From: Alentia gelatinosa
Lineage: Eukaryota > Annelida > Polychaeta > Phyllodocida > Polynoidae
Direction of reading: 5' to 3'
NCBI GenBank assembly: GCA_950022655.1
Contig: OX465583.1
Location: 68,459,152 to 68,523,151, forward strand
DNA length: 64,000 nucleotides
Program-made: the position numbers and the translations under genes
Shown: one piece after another, positions 9,956 to 19,518 of the stretch
Layout: each line of letters begins with the position of its first letter
Numbering within the stretch: the first letter of the stretch is position 1
The notes under the pieces: generated by a model
Seen by the model: only the letters and a program-made list of their open reading frames with translations
Databases searched by the model: none
Told to the model about the DNA's origin: nothing

Positions 9956-11830
9956 TACGTAGAAAATACAACCAAAGATGCACCCCGATGCATGCATCGT
10001 AAGGTTTATTTCACTGACCTATTATATCTATCCTTTCAATGAACAAAAGGTTTGTATCAGAGGTTTTGATATATCAAATTAACTAGTAACTGTTGAGATA
10101 CCCTTGGATGGATTTACCTAAAATCGTATAAAGTAATCTCCTTTTAGACGCGATACAATATTGTATAATCTCTACAAAAATTTGAAAGAAGACATTTAAA
10201 GGATAAAAATGAGTGTTCATTGGGAAATTAAATGAAACTGGCCGAGTTTTGATAAGAATCAGAAATTGAAACCATATTCTCGCCATAGCCTTTTTGAGGC
10301 TGTTGGTGGACATTTTAGTTCTAGTATGATATAAATCCAATCAGATGCAAATATGGTACTAGAGGTAACTTTACCAAGTATTTCACTGCCTATCAGTCTG
10401 TATCATGTGTCGTCTATGTTTATTGTCCATTGGTTGTTTTATAACTCATTTAATTTATGGTAACTTAATGTACTCATTTGAGAGTATAATTTGTAGCAGA
10501 GTGTGGAGAGAAAAAAGGGGTAGAAAGGAATATGGAGATGCTGATATCTTATATAGATTTTAATATTTGAAAAAGCGTATTTTAGAAATGATAGTGTTTT
10601 GTAGCAAAGAAACGAATATGGAAGTAATAAACGCGATGGAAATATCAATATATAACAGCTATAAATGAAATAAATCCCCTATGAAACAAAGAAAAAACAC
10701 AAAACACAACGTATTTCGAATAAATCTCCTACGAAACTAAAAGAAAACACCACAAAACACAACATATTTCGTTTCACCTTATGAGACGACTGTTGAATGT
10801 TTATTTTGGTAATAAAGATCTTCTCTCAATCTAACATTCGGGGAAAGAATACAGACCAAATCAAAATAAAGGGAATATATTCCAATAGGAGATGAAAACA
10901 ATATAAACCAATTAATATCTAAATATCAAAACCATTGGCATCGCTAAAAGCACATGCTAAGATAACCAACGGCAACTATATTAATGTTTGCTTGATGGAA
11001 TTTGAGGTTCTATTTTTCTCATTAGATATAGAGAAATGATTAATTCTATTACTAATAAAAACAAAATTCCATTACACACCCAACACCGGAACATTGAGGG
11101 GAAACCATGGTAGGCTCTAAGGGTCTAAATGTTATCGGCCACTCACGTAATCATAATGAACTAAGGTTCGGTATTCTAGGTTTTTAAAATCATATCACGG
11201 AAAAAACTATCACCAGGCTGCACGTGTTCTCGATGCTCCCTTAAGAACATTCTCCAAGCATAGGTTCTGCGCCTTGCTTCCTGCCCTGCTTCTGTCTCTG
11301 TATCAACCCGTCTGTTTGGGGCAAAATCTGCCCCGTCCGCTTTTCATATTAACCCCGCTTCTAAGACACCTCGCTGAAGGGGACACCCCGCGTAAGGGGG
11401 ACACTTTACTCGGAACATTAATTGTTATCACAGCACGAGAGGCAGGGGGTGGCGGAGGGTGGAGGGGGGAGGGTTTCTCACTGAGACCCCTGACCTATAC
11501 CTCTACCAGCTCAGATCCGTGCTAAGTGCTAAAACAACACACTGATAATTCGCGGCAACAGCGGGGGCTGGGGGAGGAGTATTCCTGTTTTATTTTTTAT
11601 CGGTACACATATATATACGTCCAGCGTATACATGTCAGGCAGAGAATATTTCCTCTTGTATACGCCAGGTACGAAATAAAGCAAAGATGCGTCTGTAAGC
11701 TGGCGCGAAATATGGACGTATATATATGAATACAAGTCAATTTACAGCCGATACATACACTTCCGCGATGGCATATAAAGGAATAAACTAGTGGTTTTCG
11801 TGCAGTGTATTCAGTTTATTCTAACCCTGC
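9956..11830. other. No gene seen; small repeat pieces
   Basis: Mostly AT-rich unique DNA. 10671-10770 is a two-copy 50-bp direct repeat (ATAAATCYCCTAYGAAAC start, ACAAAACACAACRTATTTCG end). 11338-11425 has P-family words (ACCCCGCTTCTAAGACACC, GGGGACACCCCGCGTAAGG). No convincing ORF or RNA gene. Confidence 0.5.
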
Positions 11831-12168
11831 TTAACCCTATCGCGCCGGGTACCCGCGGCAGGACTACAGTCATGGAGCCGGGTACTAGTGCCAAAATATG
11901 CCGCTAGAGGCCGGGTACATAGGCCTATTGTGAAAATTTGGTTTTTTGATCACGTGACATGACACGTGATAGTAATTATTATTTTTCATTTCACTTAGAA
12001 AAATCAAATATGATGTTACATCTACATTCTCCGAAAGTTTCAAATTTAATATGCCATTATTTTCAATTTTATTAAAAAAAAACGTATATTTTGTAAATGA
12101 TGCCTCAAGGCATCACCCGGCCAGCCCTGGTTGATGCCTCAAGGCATCACACGGCTTGAATGGGTTAA
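11831..12168 (+). mobile_element. piggyBac-like MITE G1
   Basis: 338 bp including TTAA at both ends, with CCC directly inside the left TTAA (TTAACCCTAT...) and TGAATGGGTTAA at the right. TTAA duplication plus a CCC terminus is the piggyBac signature. Near the right end two palindromes, GATGCCTCAAGGCATC, are separated by ACCCGGCCAGCCCTGGTT. It contains ATCACGTGACATGACACGTG. No ORF. Confidence 0.9.
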
Positions 12169-12180
12169 GGCTTTAAACCA

Positions 12181-12391
12181 TAGTAGAACCCCGCCTAAAG
12201 GATACCCCGCCTAAAGGATACCCCACCTAAAGGATACCCCGCATAAGCGGACATTCCGCGTTAACGGACACCTTTGCTTGGGACAGTTTCCTCTATTAGA
12301 TGTTCATTTCAACCCCGTGCAATCAGTCACCTCACGTAAGCAGACAAGTTGGCCCGAAACGGAGGGTGCCTGCTTACCCGGGGTCCCACTG
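12181..12391 (+). mobile_element. pogo-like MITE P1
   Basis: The left end TAGTAGAACCCCGCC and right end GGGGTCCCACTG form inverted repeats next to CA/TA. The left arm holds three to four 17-bp direct repeats (CCCCGCCTAAAGGATAC). The core TTAGATGTTCATTTCAACCC is shared with P2 and P6. Confidence 0.85.
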
Positions 12392-12733
12392 TATTTTGAA
12401 TGCTAAATTTGGTTTTTCTATGGGACGTCACAAGGTTGAAGCAGAGACTAGTAAACCCAAGTGCCACTAGATACCTGCTGGGAGAGTGCCTCAACAATTG
12501 CTCTCCAACCCGATTGTCAGGGAATCTTAACATGATCTACACCAGGGACCCGACTCCCATGACGTTTTTATTGTGTGATAAAAACCACCAACAGTGCTGT
12601 GTCGCAATTAGAGGCGATGCTTGGAGAGTGGACGCATGTATAAGTAATACCACGCTGGTGGTAGGAGATTGACGGGCCGTCGGGCAGGGAGCACCCGTTA
12701 ATTCGTTCTGCTAGTCGGGTAAGGGAGCGGTGC
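12392..12733. other. V-like fragment; no gene
   Basis: 12425-12530 (AGAGACTAGTAAACCC, GATACCTGCTGGGAGAGTGC) resembles the V-associated blocks at 56110-56180. The rest matches nothing. Confidence 0.4.
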
Positions 12734-12965
12734 TTAAAGGCATGTTGGACTATTTGCATTGAAAATTGAAAATATGTCAATTTCCTGAAAATTGAAGAGG
12801 ATGATCTCAGAGTGTTACAGAAACCATATCTAACTTAGAAATCGGGGGTTGCCATGCTACTATTTAATCTAGAGATTGATATTATGATAGTATCATTAAT
12901 GAAATATATAGAAATTCTGAAAAGTTTTTTTTATGGTTAGAATTTATCACATAACCAAGTAACAC
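12734..12965 (-). mobile_element. MITE A7, partial
   Basis: It starts TTAAAGGCATGTTGGACTAT and continues through AATATGTCAATTTCCTGAAA, GATGATCTC and TAGAAATCGGGGGTTGCCAT. It is homologous to the first half of A6 (41100) and stops before the conserved TGGCGCCACC end. Confidence 0.8.
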
Positions 12966-13037
12966 CGGTATATATATTTTTTAAATTTTATTGTATAATT
13001 CTCGGTTGGATACAATAGATAAGTTGGATTGACACAA

Positions 13038-13068
13038 CGTTTCGGCGTTTTTTTTACCTTCATCAGGT
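13038..13068 (-). ncRNA. Hammerhead-like core motif
   Basis: The minus strand reads CCTGATGA, an 8-bp A-rich loop inside a GGT/GCC stem, then GAAACGTTGTGTC. CUGAUGA, a stem II and GAAA are the conserved hammerhead ribozyme core, found in Penelope-like elements and retrozymes. The A after GAA can pair with the U before the expected cleavage site, but I see no convincing stem I, so this may be a degraded or coincidental copy. Confidence 0.3.
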
Positions 13069-13159
13069 GTAAATCTTGAACTACATTTTGTGAACAATAA
13101 CTGTATGGTTGGCATAGTTAGAGATCAACAAATGAATAATTTGAATTTTATATTGTTGT

Positions 13160-13276
13160 ACCTATGTTGGAGCGGATCCCTCTATGAGATGTTTATTTCA
13201 ACTCTGTTAGTGGACACACTACGAAAGCGGACACTTCGGATTGGAACAAAGGGTGTCCGCTTACGAGGTTCTACTG
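13160..13276 (+). mobile_element. pogo-like MITE P2, left-truncated
   Basis: GAGATGTTTATTTCAACTCT, GTGGACACACTACGAAAGCG and the right end AGGTTCTACTG followed by TA match P6. The left inverted repeat is degraded. Confidence 0.75.
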
Positions 13277-13287
13277 TACGCAATATT

Positions 13288-13446
13288 TACTTGGGGGCCA
13301 TCCATAAAGTATGTACGCAGAATTTCTGAAATTTTTGAACCCACCCCCCACCCCCTCTCCCAATCTTGTACGCAATAGATGAAGAGGGAGCATACGCAAA
13401 ATTTCCAAAATGTTTGACCCCCCACCCCCCTCAGTGCGTACGTGGA
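13288..13446 (+). mobile_element. MITE K2, truncated
   Basis: It begins GGGGGCCATCCATAAAGTAT and contains the C-rich blocks ACCCACCCCCCACCCCCT and CCCCCCACCCCCC separated by GTACGCAA. The right side reaches CAGTGCGTACG, but the complementary TTTATGGATGG end is missing. Confidence 0.6.
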
Positions 13447-13675
13447 TGTATTAGGTGGAAATATCTGTATGCTCCGGGTATGGTGATACACACTCCCTAT
13501 GTGCTTTCTACGAACACTTTGTATTAGGTGGATATATCCGGGTATGGTGGTACACACTCCCTATGTGTTTTCTACGGACACTTTGTATTAGGTGGATAAA
13601 TCTGGATGCTACGGGTATTGTGATACACACTCCCTATGTGTTTTCTATGGACACCAAGTATTAGGTGGATAATAA
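13447..13675 (+). repeat. ~70-bp tandem repeat M1, three copies plus a partial
   Basis: TATTAGGTGGA begins each unit at about 13450, 13526, 13589 and 13661, followed by GGGTATKGTGATACACACTC, CCTATGTGYTTTCTAYGRAC and ACTTTG. Inverted copies occur at 50200-50398 (M2), with a partial one at 54120-54200. Confidence 0.9.
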
Positions 13676-14026
13676 AAGCTATGAGCACCTCTTTATGTCT
13701 GCTTAGGTCTGAATTCAACTCCAGCTAACGAGTATGAGCGCTGCCATCTCTGCCTCCAGCTCCTGTAAAAACTGTCCAAACGGTCGCGTGACGAACACAC
13801 ATCCATTTACAATCCATTCATTCAGGAAACCCTGGTCCGATTTGAAAAATCGAAATCCCACTGTTCTGCCCTGTGATGAATCCAATGCAGGAGGGAGTCA
13901 GAGTGAGAACAACTATTGAACCCTATTATTTCATCCCGGTTTTGTACAAACTGACGACGAAGCGATGAGAATTAGTGAGCAAACAGAGCACCACTGTGAG
14001 GGGTGTTTGTGTGACGCGTACCGTTA
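13676..14026. other. No gene seen
   Basis: Unique sequence with one 61-codon ORF lacking any support. Confidence 0.45.
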
Positions 14027-15200
14027 AACACCTGTCTTATTATCCATCGTATACAAAGACCCCATTGAAAATGTACGGGGACTCAGTAAACCACTACCCA
14101 TTGATTATTATACATGGTATACCAAGTCCCCATTGAGAAGCTATAAAACTGTCAGATATCATAATTGTGGTATACAGATTCAAATCCATGGTATATGGCC
14201 CAAACATCATGTATACGAAAAAAAAGGCACTTTTTTCTAATGAGCAAAACAATAGTCGCTATTTAATCACGCTATGATACGACGATTCCTGGGTTTAATT
14301 GATTTGGAAAAGATGGATGACAAATACAACAAACAATGCCTTTGTGGACAGGCGGTTCTCCAAACCACTCAAAGTAAACGTTGCAATACACTCGAAAGCG
14401 CTCGTGTATTAATTTACGTCAATATCTCGTGTTTTACGGCCGCCTATCCACAACGCCATCGATTATTACCACCACGACCCATAATATAAAACCTGTCAGA
14501 TACCATAGCTGTGGTATACGGATTCAAAGCTGTGGTATACGGCCTCGAAACCATGGTATATTAGGAAAATAGACCCTTTGTGCTGTAGAGCAAAGAAATA
14601 GTACCTATTGTTGTACACTTTTATATGGCAATGACTGGGTTTAATTTATTCGGAAAGATGGACAATAGATACAACAAACGATGGTTATGTGGACAGGCGG
14701 CTCTGTAAACTACCTGAGGTCAACGTCGTAATCACTGCTCTCATAAGATCTCATACTCTCTAAGTTGTATTCTGTACTCCCATACGCTTTATGGAGAAGA
14801 ATTCTTAACGAACTAGGCTTAGCACCCTGAGAATCCACCGGCCTGCCTCCCGTGCTAAAGATGTAACCCAAAGATTCCTATAATCTCAATGATGCCACCT
14901 AGCGGGAAAACTGTGTGCCAGTGGATTATCAAGGCTCTTAGCCTAGTTCGTTAAGAATTATTCTCCCATAGTGCACAATGAGAACCTTGTACAGAATACG
15001 ACTTAGAGAGTGTGAGATCTTATGTGAGGGGTGCCGTAATACCCTCGCTATAGCACTCGTGTATTACTACGCGTCAACCTCTCGTGGTTTACTGCCGCCT
15101 GTCCACAAAACCATCGATTATTGTCTATGTATGCGTTGGAGAGCAGGGGGATGTAATTGGCTTGAGGTGGATGGGGTATTTTTGGTCATGACTGGTGGAG
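14027..15200 (+). mobile_element. Element C1, interrupted by foldback O1
   Basis: Ordered blocks shared with C3 (33425) and, inverted, C4 (57000): TTATTATCCATCGTATAC, AAGACCCCATTGA, GACTCAGTAAACCACTACCC, paired GTGGTATACGGATTCAAA words, GGAAAATAG, then GGACAGGCGGCTCT and CACTCGAAAGCGCTCGTGTA. The last block occurs at 14389-14440 and again after O1 at 15045-15125, split by O1 at CGTAA. No protein is encoded. Confidence 0.8.
14732..15034. mobile_element. Foldback MITE O1 (5-bp TSD CGTAA)
   Basis: 303 bp, most of it long terminal inverted repeats: CTCATAAGATCTCATACTC on the left against GAGTGTGAGATCTTATGTGAG on the right, continuing through CTTAACGAACTAGGCTTA. CGTAA lies directly outside both ends (14727-14731, 15035-15039), and the interrupted C sequence continues across it. 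The terminal CAC and 5-bp duplication would fit Transib, but no transposase is present to test this. Confidence 0.9.
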
Positions 15201-15226
15201 TCTCCGGTAGGATTTACAGGTTGGTG

Positions 15227-15395
15227 TGGTGGAATAGAGGGAAACTATGTTCCGGTGAAAGGAAGTCAAAGTTACGAGGTAAGGCTTGGAAAAATTACTG
15301 CCCAAGGCCCTGGCCGCGGGCAGTAATTTTTCCAAGCCTTACCGAGTAATTTTGACTTCCTTTCACTGGTACTTGGTTTCCCTATTCCTATATAC
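15227..15395. repeat. Long hairpin around 15310
   Basis: The arms GGTGAAAGGAAGTCAAAGTT...AGGCTTGGAAAAATTACTGC and their near-perfect complement flank a ~20-base loop (CAAGGCCCTGGCCGCG). About 48 bases per arm pair with a few mismatches. The pairing extends outward through GGGAAAC/GTTTCCC. The inner arms would also act as a strong stem in RNA. Confidence 0.92.
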
Positions 15396-15440
15396 CTTCA
15401 AATGTGGTTTAATAAGAGACAATCTGATTGGTCTAAATGT

Positions 15441-15495
15441 CAACCTTGGGTAGTATACGGCAACCTTGGGTAGTATACCAACCTTGGGTAGTATC
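15441..15495 (+). repeat. Three tandem CAACCTTGGGTAGTAT units
   Basis: Units start at 15441, 15461 and 15479, with spacings of 20 and 18 bases. Confidence 0.9.
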
Positions 15496-15694
15496 AGATA
15501 GTTACTCCACCCACCAGAGCGTGGTGTAAGCATAGAGTGTACAGCCATAGGTATATAGGAATATCCCCTCCGCCTGTTTAAACACCAACATCCCTGTTTA
15601 AATAGCGACCCTGTTTATACTATTTACAGGCGGGGACCTGTGACAAACCCATGTTAGTTGGGACAGGTCCCAGGGACAGGTGCTATGCAAGGGG

Positions 15695-16063
15695 GAGAGC
15701 CTATTATCGTCTAATCCCAGATTAGGTTGTTTGATTACGTGATGTGACACCTCAACCTACATATAATCATTGATTTTACTTAATTTTGTTAAATGTTATA
15801 TCATAAGTATATTCTCTGCAAGTTTCAAGTTTGTTGATTCATTCTTTCTTGATAAAACAATGATATTGTAATTATTGTAAGTGATGGATTTGAAACGGTG
15901 CGTTGCTATCGAGCTCGCTTTTTTCCACCAAGAAATGAAAAATCTCTTTTCGTTTCAACGTGAAAGAATTAAAACAAACAAATCTTGTAAATGATGCATC
16001 AAGGCATCATTCGCCATACGCTGGGGAATACCTCAAGGCATCATTCGCCCTGAATGGGTCAAA
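15695..16063 (+). mobile_element. piggyBac-like MITE G2, degraded ends
   Basis: It shares GATTACGTGATGTGACA, GCAAGTTTCAAGTTTG, the GATGCATCAAGGCATC palindrome, CTCAAGGCATCATTCG and CCTGAATGGGTCAAA with G1. The terminal TTAA has decayed to TCAA on the right; the left end is not clear. Confidence 0.75.
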
Positions 16064-16480
16064 CTGGTTGAGGGTGGTTGTGGCCCATTAGATTTTAGGT
16101 CAACTCTCGACTGTAAAACCGTCCCAAGGCGCTATAAATATCATGTAAGGAGGTCAGGGTGAATGTCTTGGTTTGCTCCGATTGCAGTCATTGGCTACTG
16201 GGTCTACTCTATTCCTTATATGGCAGTTAATGCAGGGGGACAACTCCAAGCAGGTTTACAGGACGCGGACGCAGCGTCTCTGTCCGGTGTCTCAGCTCAA
16301 AGCGCCGCGCTAACTTCAGCCGCTGCCACTAGAGGTCAGCTCTGTATGGGCGCCGCGGTCTGTGGATTCTCAGTAGTGAACGCACCGCAACATGGTAAAT
16401 ACAGACACCTAGAAGACAACTAGGAGCAGATGGTATGTTCATCATTGATGAATGAGCGTGCAGTTATTGAAGAATAAAAA
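16064..16480. other. No supported gene
   Basis: An 86-codon ORF at 16163-16423 (plus) has Ala-rich composition but no recognised domain, Kozak context or splice signal; it is treated as chance. Confidence 0.45.
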
Positions 16481-16484
16481 GTAC

Positions 16485-16522
16485 ACTTGATAAAGGCCAC
16501 TAACGCAGCCGAAACGTTGTAC
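16485..16522 (+). ncRNA. Hammerhead-like TTGATAAAGGC...GCCGAAACGTTG motif
   Basis: A GGC/GCC stem closes CACTAACGCA, followed by GAAACGTTGT, the same layout as 13038-13068. The expected CUGAUGA reads TTGATAA, so it would be inactive. Polyadenylation-type AATAAA hexamers occur just upstream (16472) and downstream (16531). Confidence 0.25.
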
Positions 16523-16599
16523 CATTGTTCTAATAAAAAGCATCATCTAAACCGAACTGGGCAGCTGTTGAGTTGTACTTAGCAATAGCAGGTTCGAGT

Positions 16600-16745
16600 T
16601 TTTACCTCAACGAGATTCTCACTGTCGCGGGTCTTCAGTCTCCAAGCCTAAGTTTGGTTCACTCTGTCTCTATGTGCGGGAGAATCTCAAAGCGGATCCG
16701 ACCAGAATCATAGTTTTTTTAGATATGGTAGGTAACAATGAAAAA
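16600..16745 (+). repeat. Second copy of the insert found in B1
   Basis: Shares ordered words with 1345-1490, including GGTTCACTCTGTCTCTATGT, CGGGAG, AAGCGGAT and ATATGGTAGGTAAC. Confidence 0.6.
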
Positions 16746-16779
16746 GTTTGGGTTACATTCAGTCTATGTATAGTTTTTT

Positions 16780-17250
16780 TTTTTATCTCACCCCTGGTAT
16801 TTTTTCTCTCTAGACTTAACATTGGGAACCCGTATCCAACGCCCATTAGATATTTAGGAAAAATATCAAATGGCGGATTTTGTCAAGAATGTTAGCCCGT
16901 AATATATAGTCAATGTTAAGGGTGAGATAAATTCCGAAACCCATTCAAGTTTAGAGTCAGAACACGATCCAATCCGGGGGAGTCTCGACTTTGACTCGTG
17001 AGATTACAGAGCCAACAAAATGTGTAACATAAATAAACTCAGACTCAAACTCGTGACGTCTCTTGATATTTGTCATCTTATCCCTTGTATTTTTTCTTCA
17101 TAGACTCAACATGGGTTACGCGTATCCAACACCCATGAGATAATTAGGAAAAATATCCGATGGGGGATTATGTCACAAATTTTAGCCCTTAGGTCAATGT
17201 GAAGAGTAAAGTAAGTTCAATAACCTAGTTAAGTTTTGGGTCAGAGCTCG
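16780..17250 (+). repeat. Two E-like segments flanking a small hairpin repeat
   Basis: Two similar stretches (16780-16945, 17085-17235) share TATTTTTTCTYCATAGACTYAACAT, broken by single changes, CGTATCCAACRCCCAT, TTAGGAAAAATATC and GGATTWTGTCA. Between them, 16978-17075 (GAGATTACAGAGCCAACAAA, CTCGTGACG) is nearly identical to 50398-50495. Confidence 0.7.
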
Positions 17251-17439
17251 ATCCCATCAGGTCACTATTCTGCGACCCGCTAAGGTATCGCCCCAAGGCA
17301 AGTAATGCCAGACCCGATTAAAATCGGGCGTGTGAAGTGCGTACAGCGACCCGATTCTGCCCGACCCGACGGATTGGTCGGGCAAAGTTGTGATCGGGCA
17401 CAATGGTTGTGTCGCTGTCTTACAGGCTTTATAGGCTTA

Positions 17440-17808
17440 AGCCGGGCCCCCACCTACCACGATGGTCTACGACATACTCCCCCATGAGGCATTTCAAATC
17501 GTAGCCTATCGGAAGGTCCCAGAATCGTAGACCTATGTCGTTATCCAATCTGTGAATTATACTCGACGACCACGATATCTTCCCGATAGGCTACGATACC
17601 CTATGACAGGCTATAAAAGATACACCATGTTGGATGTTAGCGGGACCTCTACGATTGGCGTTTTCAACCGCAGCCTATCGCAGCCAATCGCAGAAACCTG
17701 TTCCACCTACCACGATTTTTGCTGACCTCACAATAGAATTGGTATGGTGTCGGGAAGACAACCGTGGGTCCTATCAGGACCAGAATCGTGGTAGGTGGGG
17801 GCCCGGCT
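17440..17808. mobile_element. Harbinger-like MITE T (TSD TTA)
   Basis: 369 bp. The terminal inverted repeat AGCCGGGCCCCCACCTACCA continues to CGAT on both sides. TTA lies immediately outside each end (17437-17439, 17809-17811), as expected for PIF/Harbinger elements (TWA targets). The interior is rich in CTACGAT/ATCGTAG words, as in family B, suggesting a shared transposase. No ORF of its own. Confidence 0.9.
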
Positions 17809-17879
17809 TTAAGCTTGCCAAGAATTACATCATCTCAATGTTGTTCAGACGTCGTAATGACAAAAAAAAAGATATGGGC

Positions 17880-18085
17880 CCCGTTTAGTAATCTAGGCTC
17901 ATACGTGTAGAACCTTTTCTATATGCCATAGAGAACCAGGGACGATGTGGGTCAACTTTATTCAACACTTACGAACCACCTAATGAACGGTTGATGCTGT
18001 CTTAGTGAACAAACTTAAATGTCATCAAATGATAACTTTTTAACGAGGTACAGAAAAGGATCTCTATACGATCCTAGATTATTAG
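17880..18085 (+). repeat. V-associated repeat
   Basis: Matches 55975-56105: GTAGAACCTTTTCTATATGC/GTAGATCCTTTTCTGTATGC, GTCAACTTTATTCAACACTT, CTTAGATTATTAAACGGGCC/CTAGATTATTAGACAGGCC. Confidence 0.75.
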
Positions 18086-19063
18086 ACAGGCCCTAGCCTT
18101 GTTTAGATTCGTTTGTGTATTTACGTTGTCTAGTCATGATAGAACATCTACATCTAGCAACGAAAAGCAACAGTCTTTCCTATCCACTGGTTCAGTGCTG
18201 TCATAATTATTGGAATTTTCAAGTATTTTTTATTTTTATTTTTATCTTTTTTAAATAATATAAACTGATCCTAGTACAACAACTAGCCCCAAGGGACCTG
18301 GATTAAAACCATTCTAGTTATTGAAGTGGATGTCAGCGAAAAAGTCCAAATCAATATTACATTGTGTCGATAGGAAAAAGAGGAATAGAAAATAAAGAAA
18401 ATACTGAGTAATTCATAGAAGTAGCTTTGAAAACATTCAATTGATTGAGTCATACATTGCTGATGGACCACAAAGACTATGGGTTCCCTCTGTTGTGCCC
18501 CCACACAGAACATTGCTTTTTGTTCGCATTACTTTGTTCAATACGCTGGACACATAGAGACTAGACAATCCAATAGTCTAAACTGTGTACATGCGACTGA
18601 AGAACATTGCATTGTCTATTCATACCATAATGAATATCATACCCACGGGGACGTATTCCACTCATTCGATACAGACACGGTCCAGGAAGCCAAGAGCTCG
18701 ATGCCAACCAGTCTGCCAAATTGAAGGTTATGTTTCTTTGGCTGGTCCCACAAAAGCTATGGGGTCTGATAATGGGGTCACTATGGGGTGTGTCCACGTA
18801 GCGGCAACAATAAGCAACGGACAACGATACGCATCTACCGCAAAATCGAAATGAAGGAAGAACACTGAAATCTGCAAATAAACGCTTATTCAAGAAGCGA
18901 AGACCACTTAGCGAATTTTCTAGAAGTTCTCCGAGATACCGAGGCGAAACACTCTGGAATAAACCAGATGAGACTCAAAAACGCTCTTAGAGAAACACCT
19001 GAATTATAAACAGATCAGGTGGAGCTTCTGCTATGTATTGTCTGACCCAGCAACTTGGGTATG
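18086..19063. other. No gene seen
   Basis: AT-rich. Overlapping ORFs of 76-110 codons around 18283-18893 occur on both strands and match nothing known to me. Confidence 0.45.
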
Positions 19064-19518
19064 CAGTAAAACCTCGGTCACCCTCCGTTCTGGGCAAAAG
19101 TGACCGCTTCCGCGGGGTTTTTAAGTTTCCGCCTGTCCAATATGGAAGCGTTATATATCGATATGTAGAGGAGATAGAGGGGAGGATTGATTTGAAATAA
19201 TTTGTTCAATATATTAATTGCGTCCGAAGTTATTGAACTTTGAATTACAAAATTTATTTTCTATGAATATGATCACATACATTCATAAAAAAACAGAAAG
19301 TAATCTATTTTTGTTAGGGTGTCCGTCAGAAGTGCCCGCTTACACGGGGTTTAGGCCTTTTCGTACCGAAATAAACCATCGCTTACGCGGGGTGCTCGCT
19401 TACGCAGGGTGTCCGCTAACGCGGGGTTAAATTACATATTTAATAGAGGGACAAATTTCAGTTCCGCTGGCGCGGGATGGTCGCTTACGCGGGGTACCCG
19501 TTAGGTGGGGTTCTACTG
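19064..19518 (+). mobile_element. pogo-like MITE P3, long form
   Basis: CAGTAAAACCTCGGTCACCC at the left and GTTCTACTG followed by TA at the right. GCTTACGCGGGGT-type 17-bp units are repeated on the right arm (19325-19430 and 19470-19510). At 455 bp it is nearly three times P6, with an AT-rich spacer holding a 70-codon chance ORF. Confidence 0.8.

Noticed and set aside
15441..15495. Possible CRISPR-like spaced repeats
   Set aside because: Three tandem units with 2-4 base gaps in a eukaryotic-type sequence; no spacers. No array in the window has spacer structure.
16163..16423. 86-codon Ala-rich ORF
   Set aside because: No recognised domain, promoter, Kozak context or splice evidence; ORFs of this length are expected by chance.
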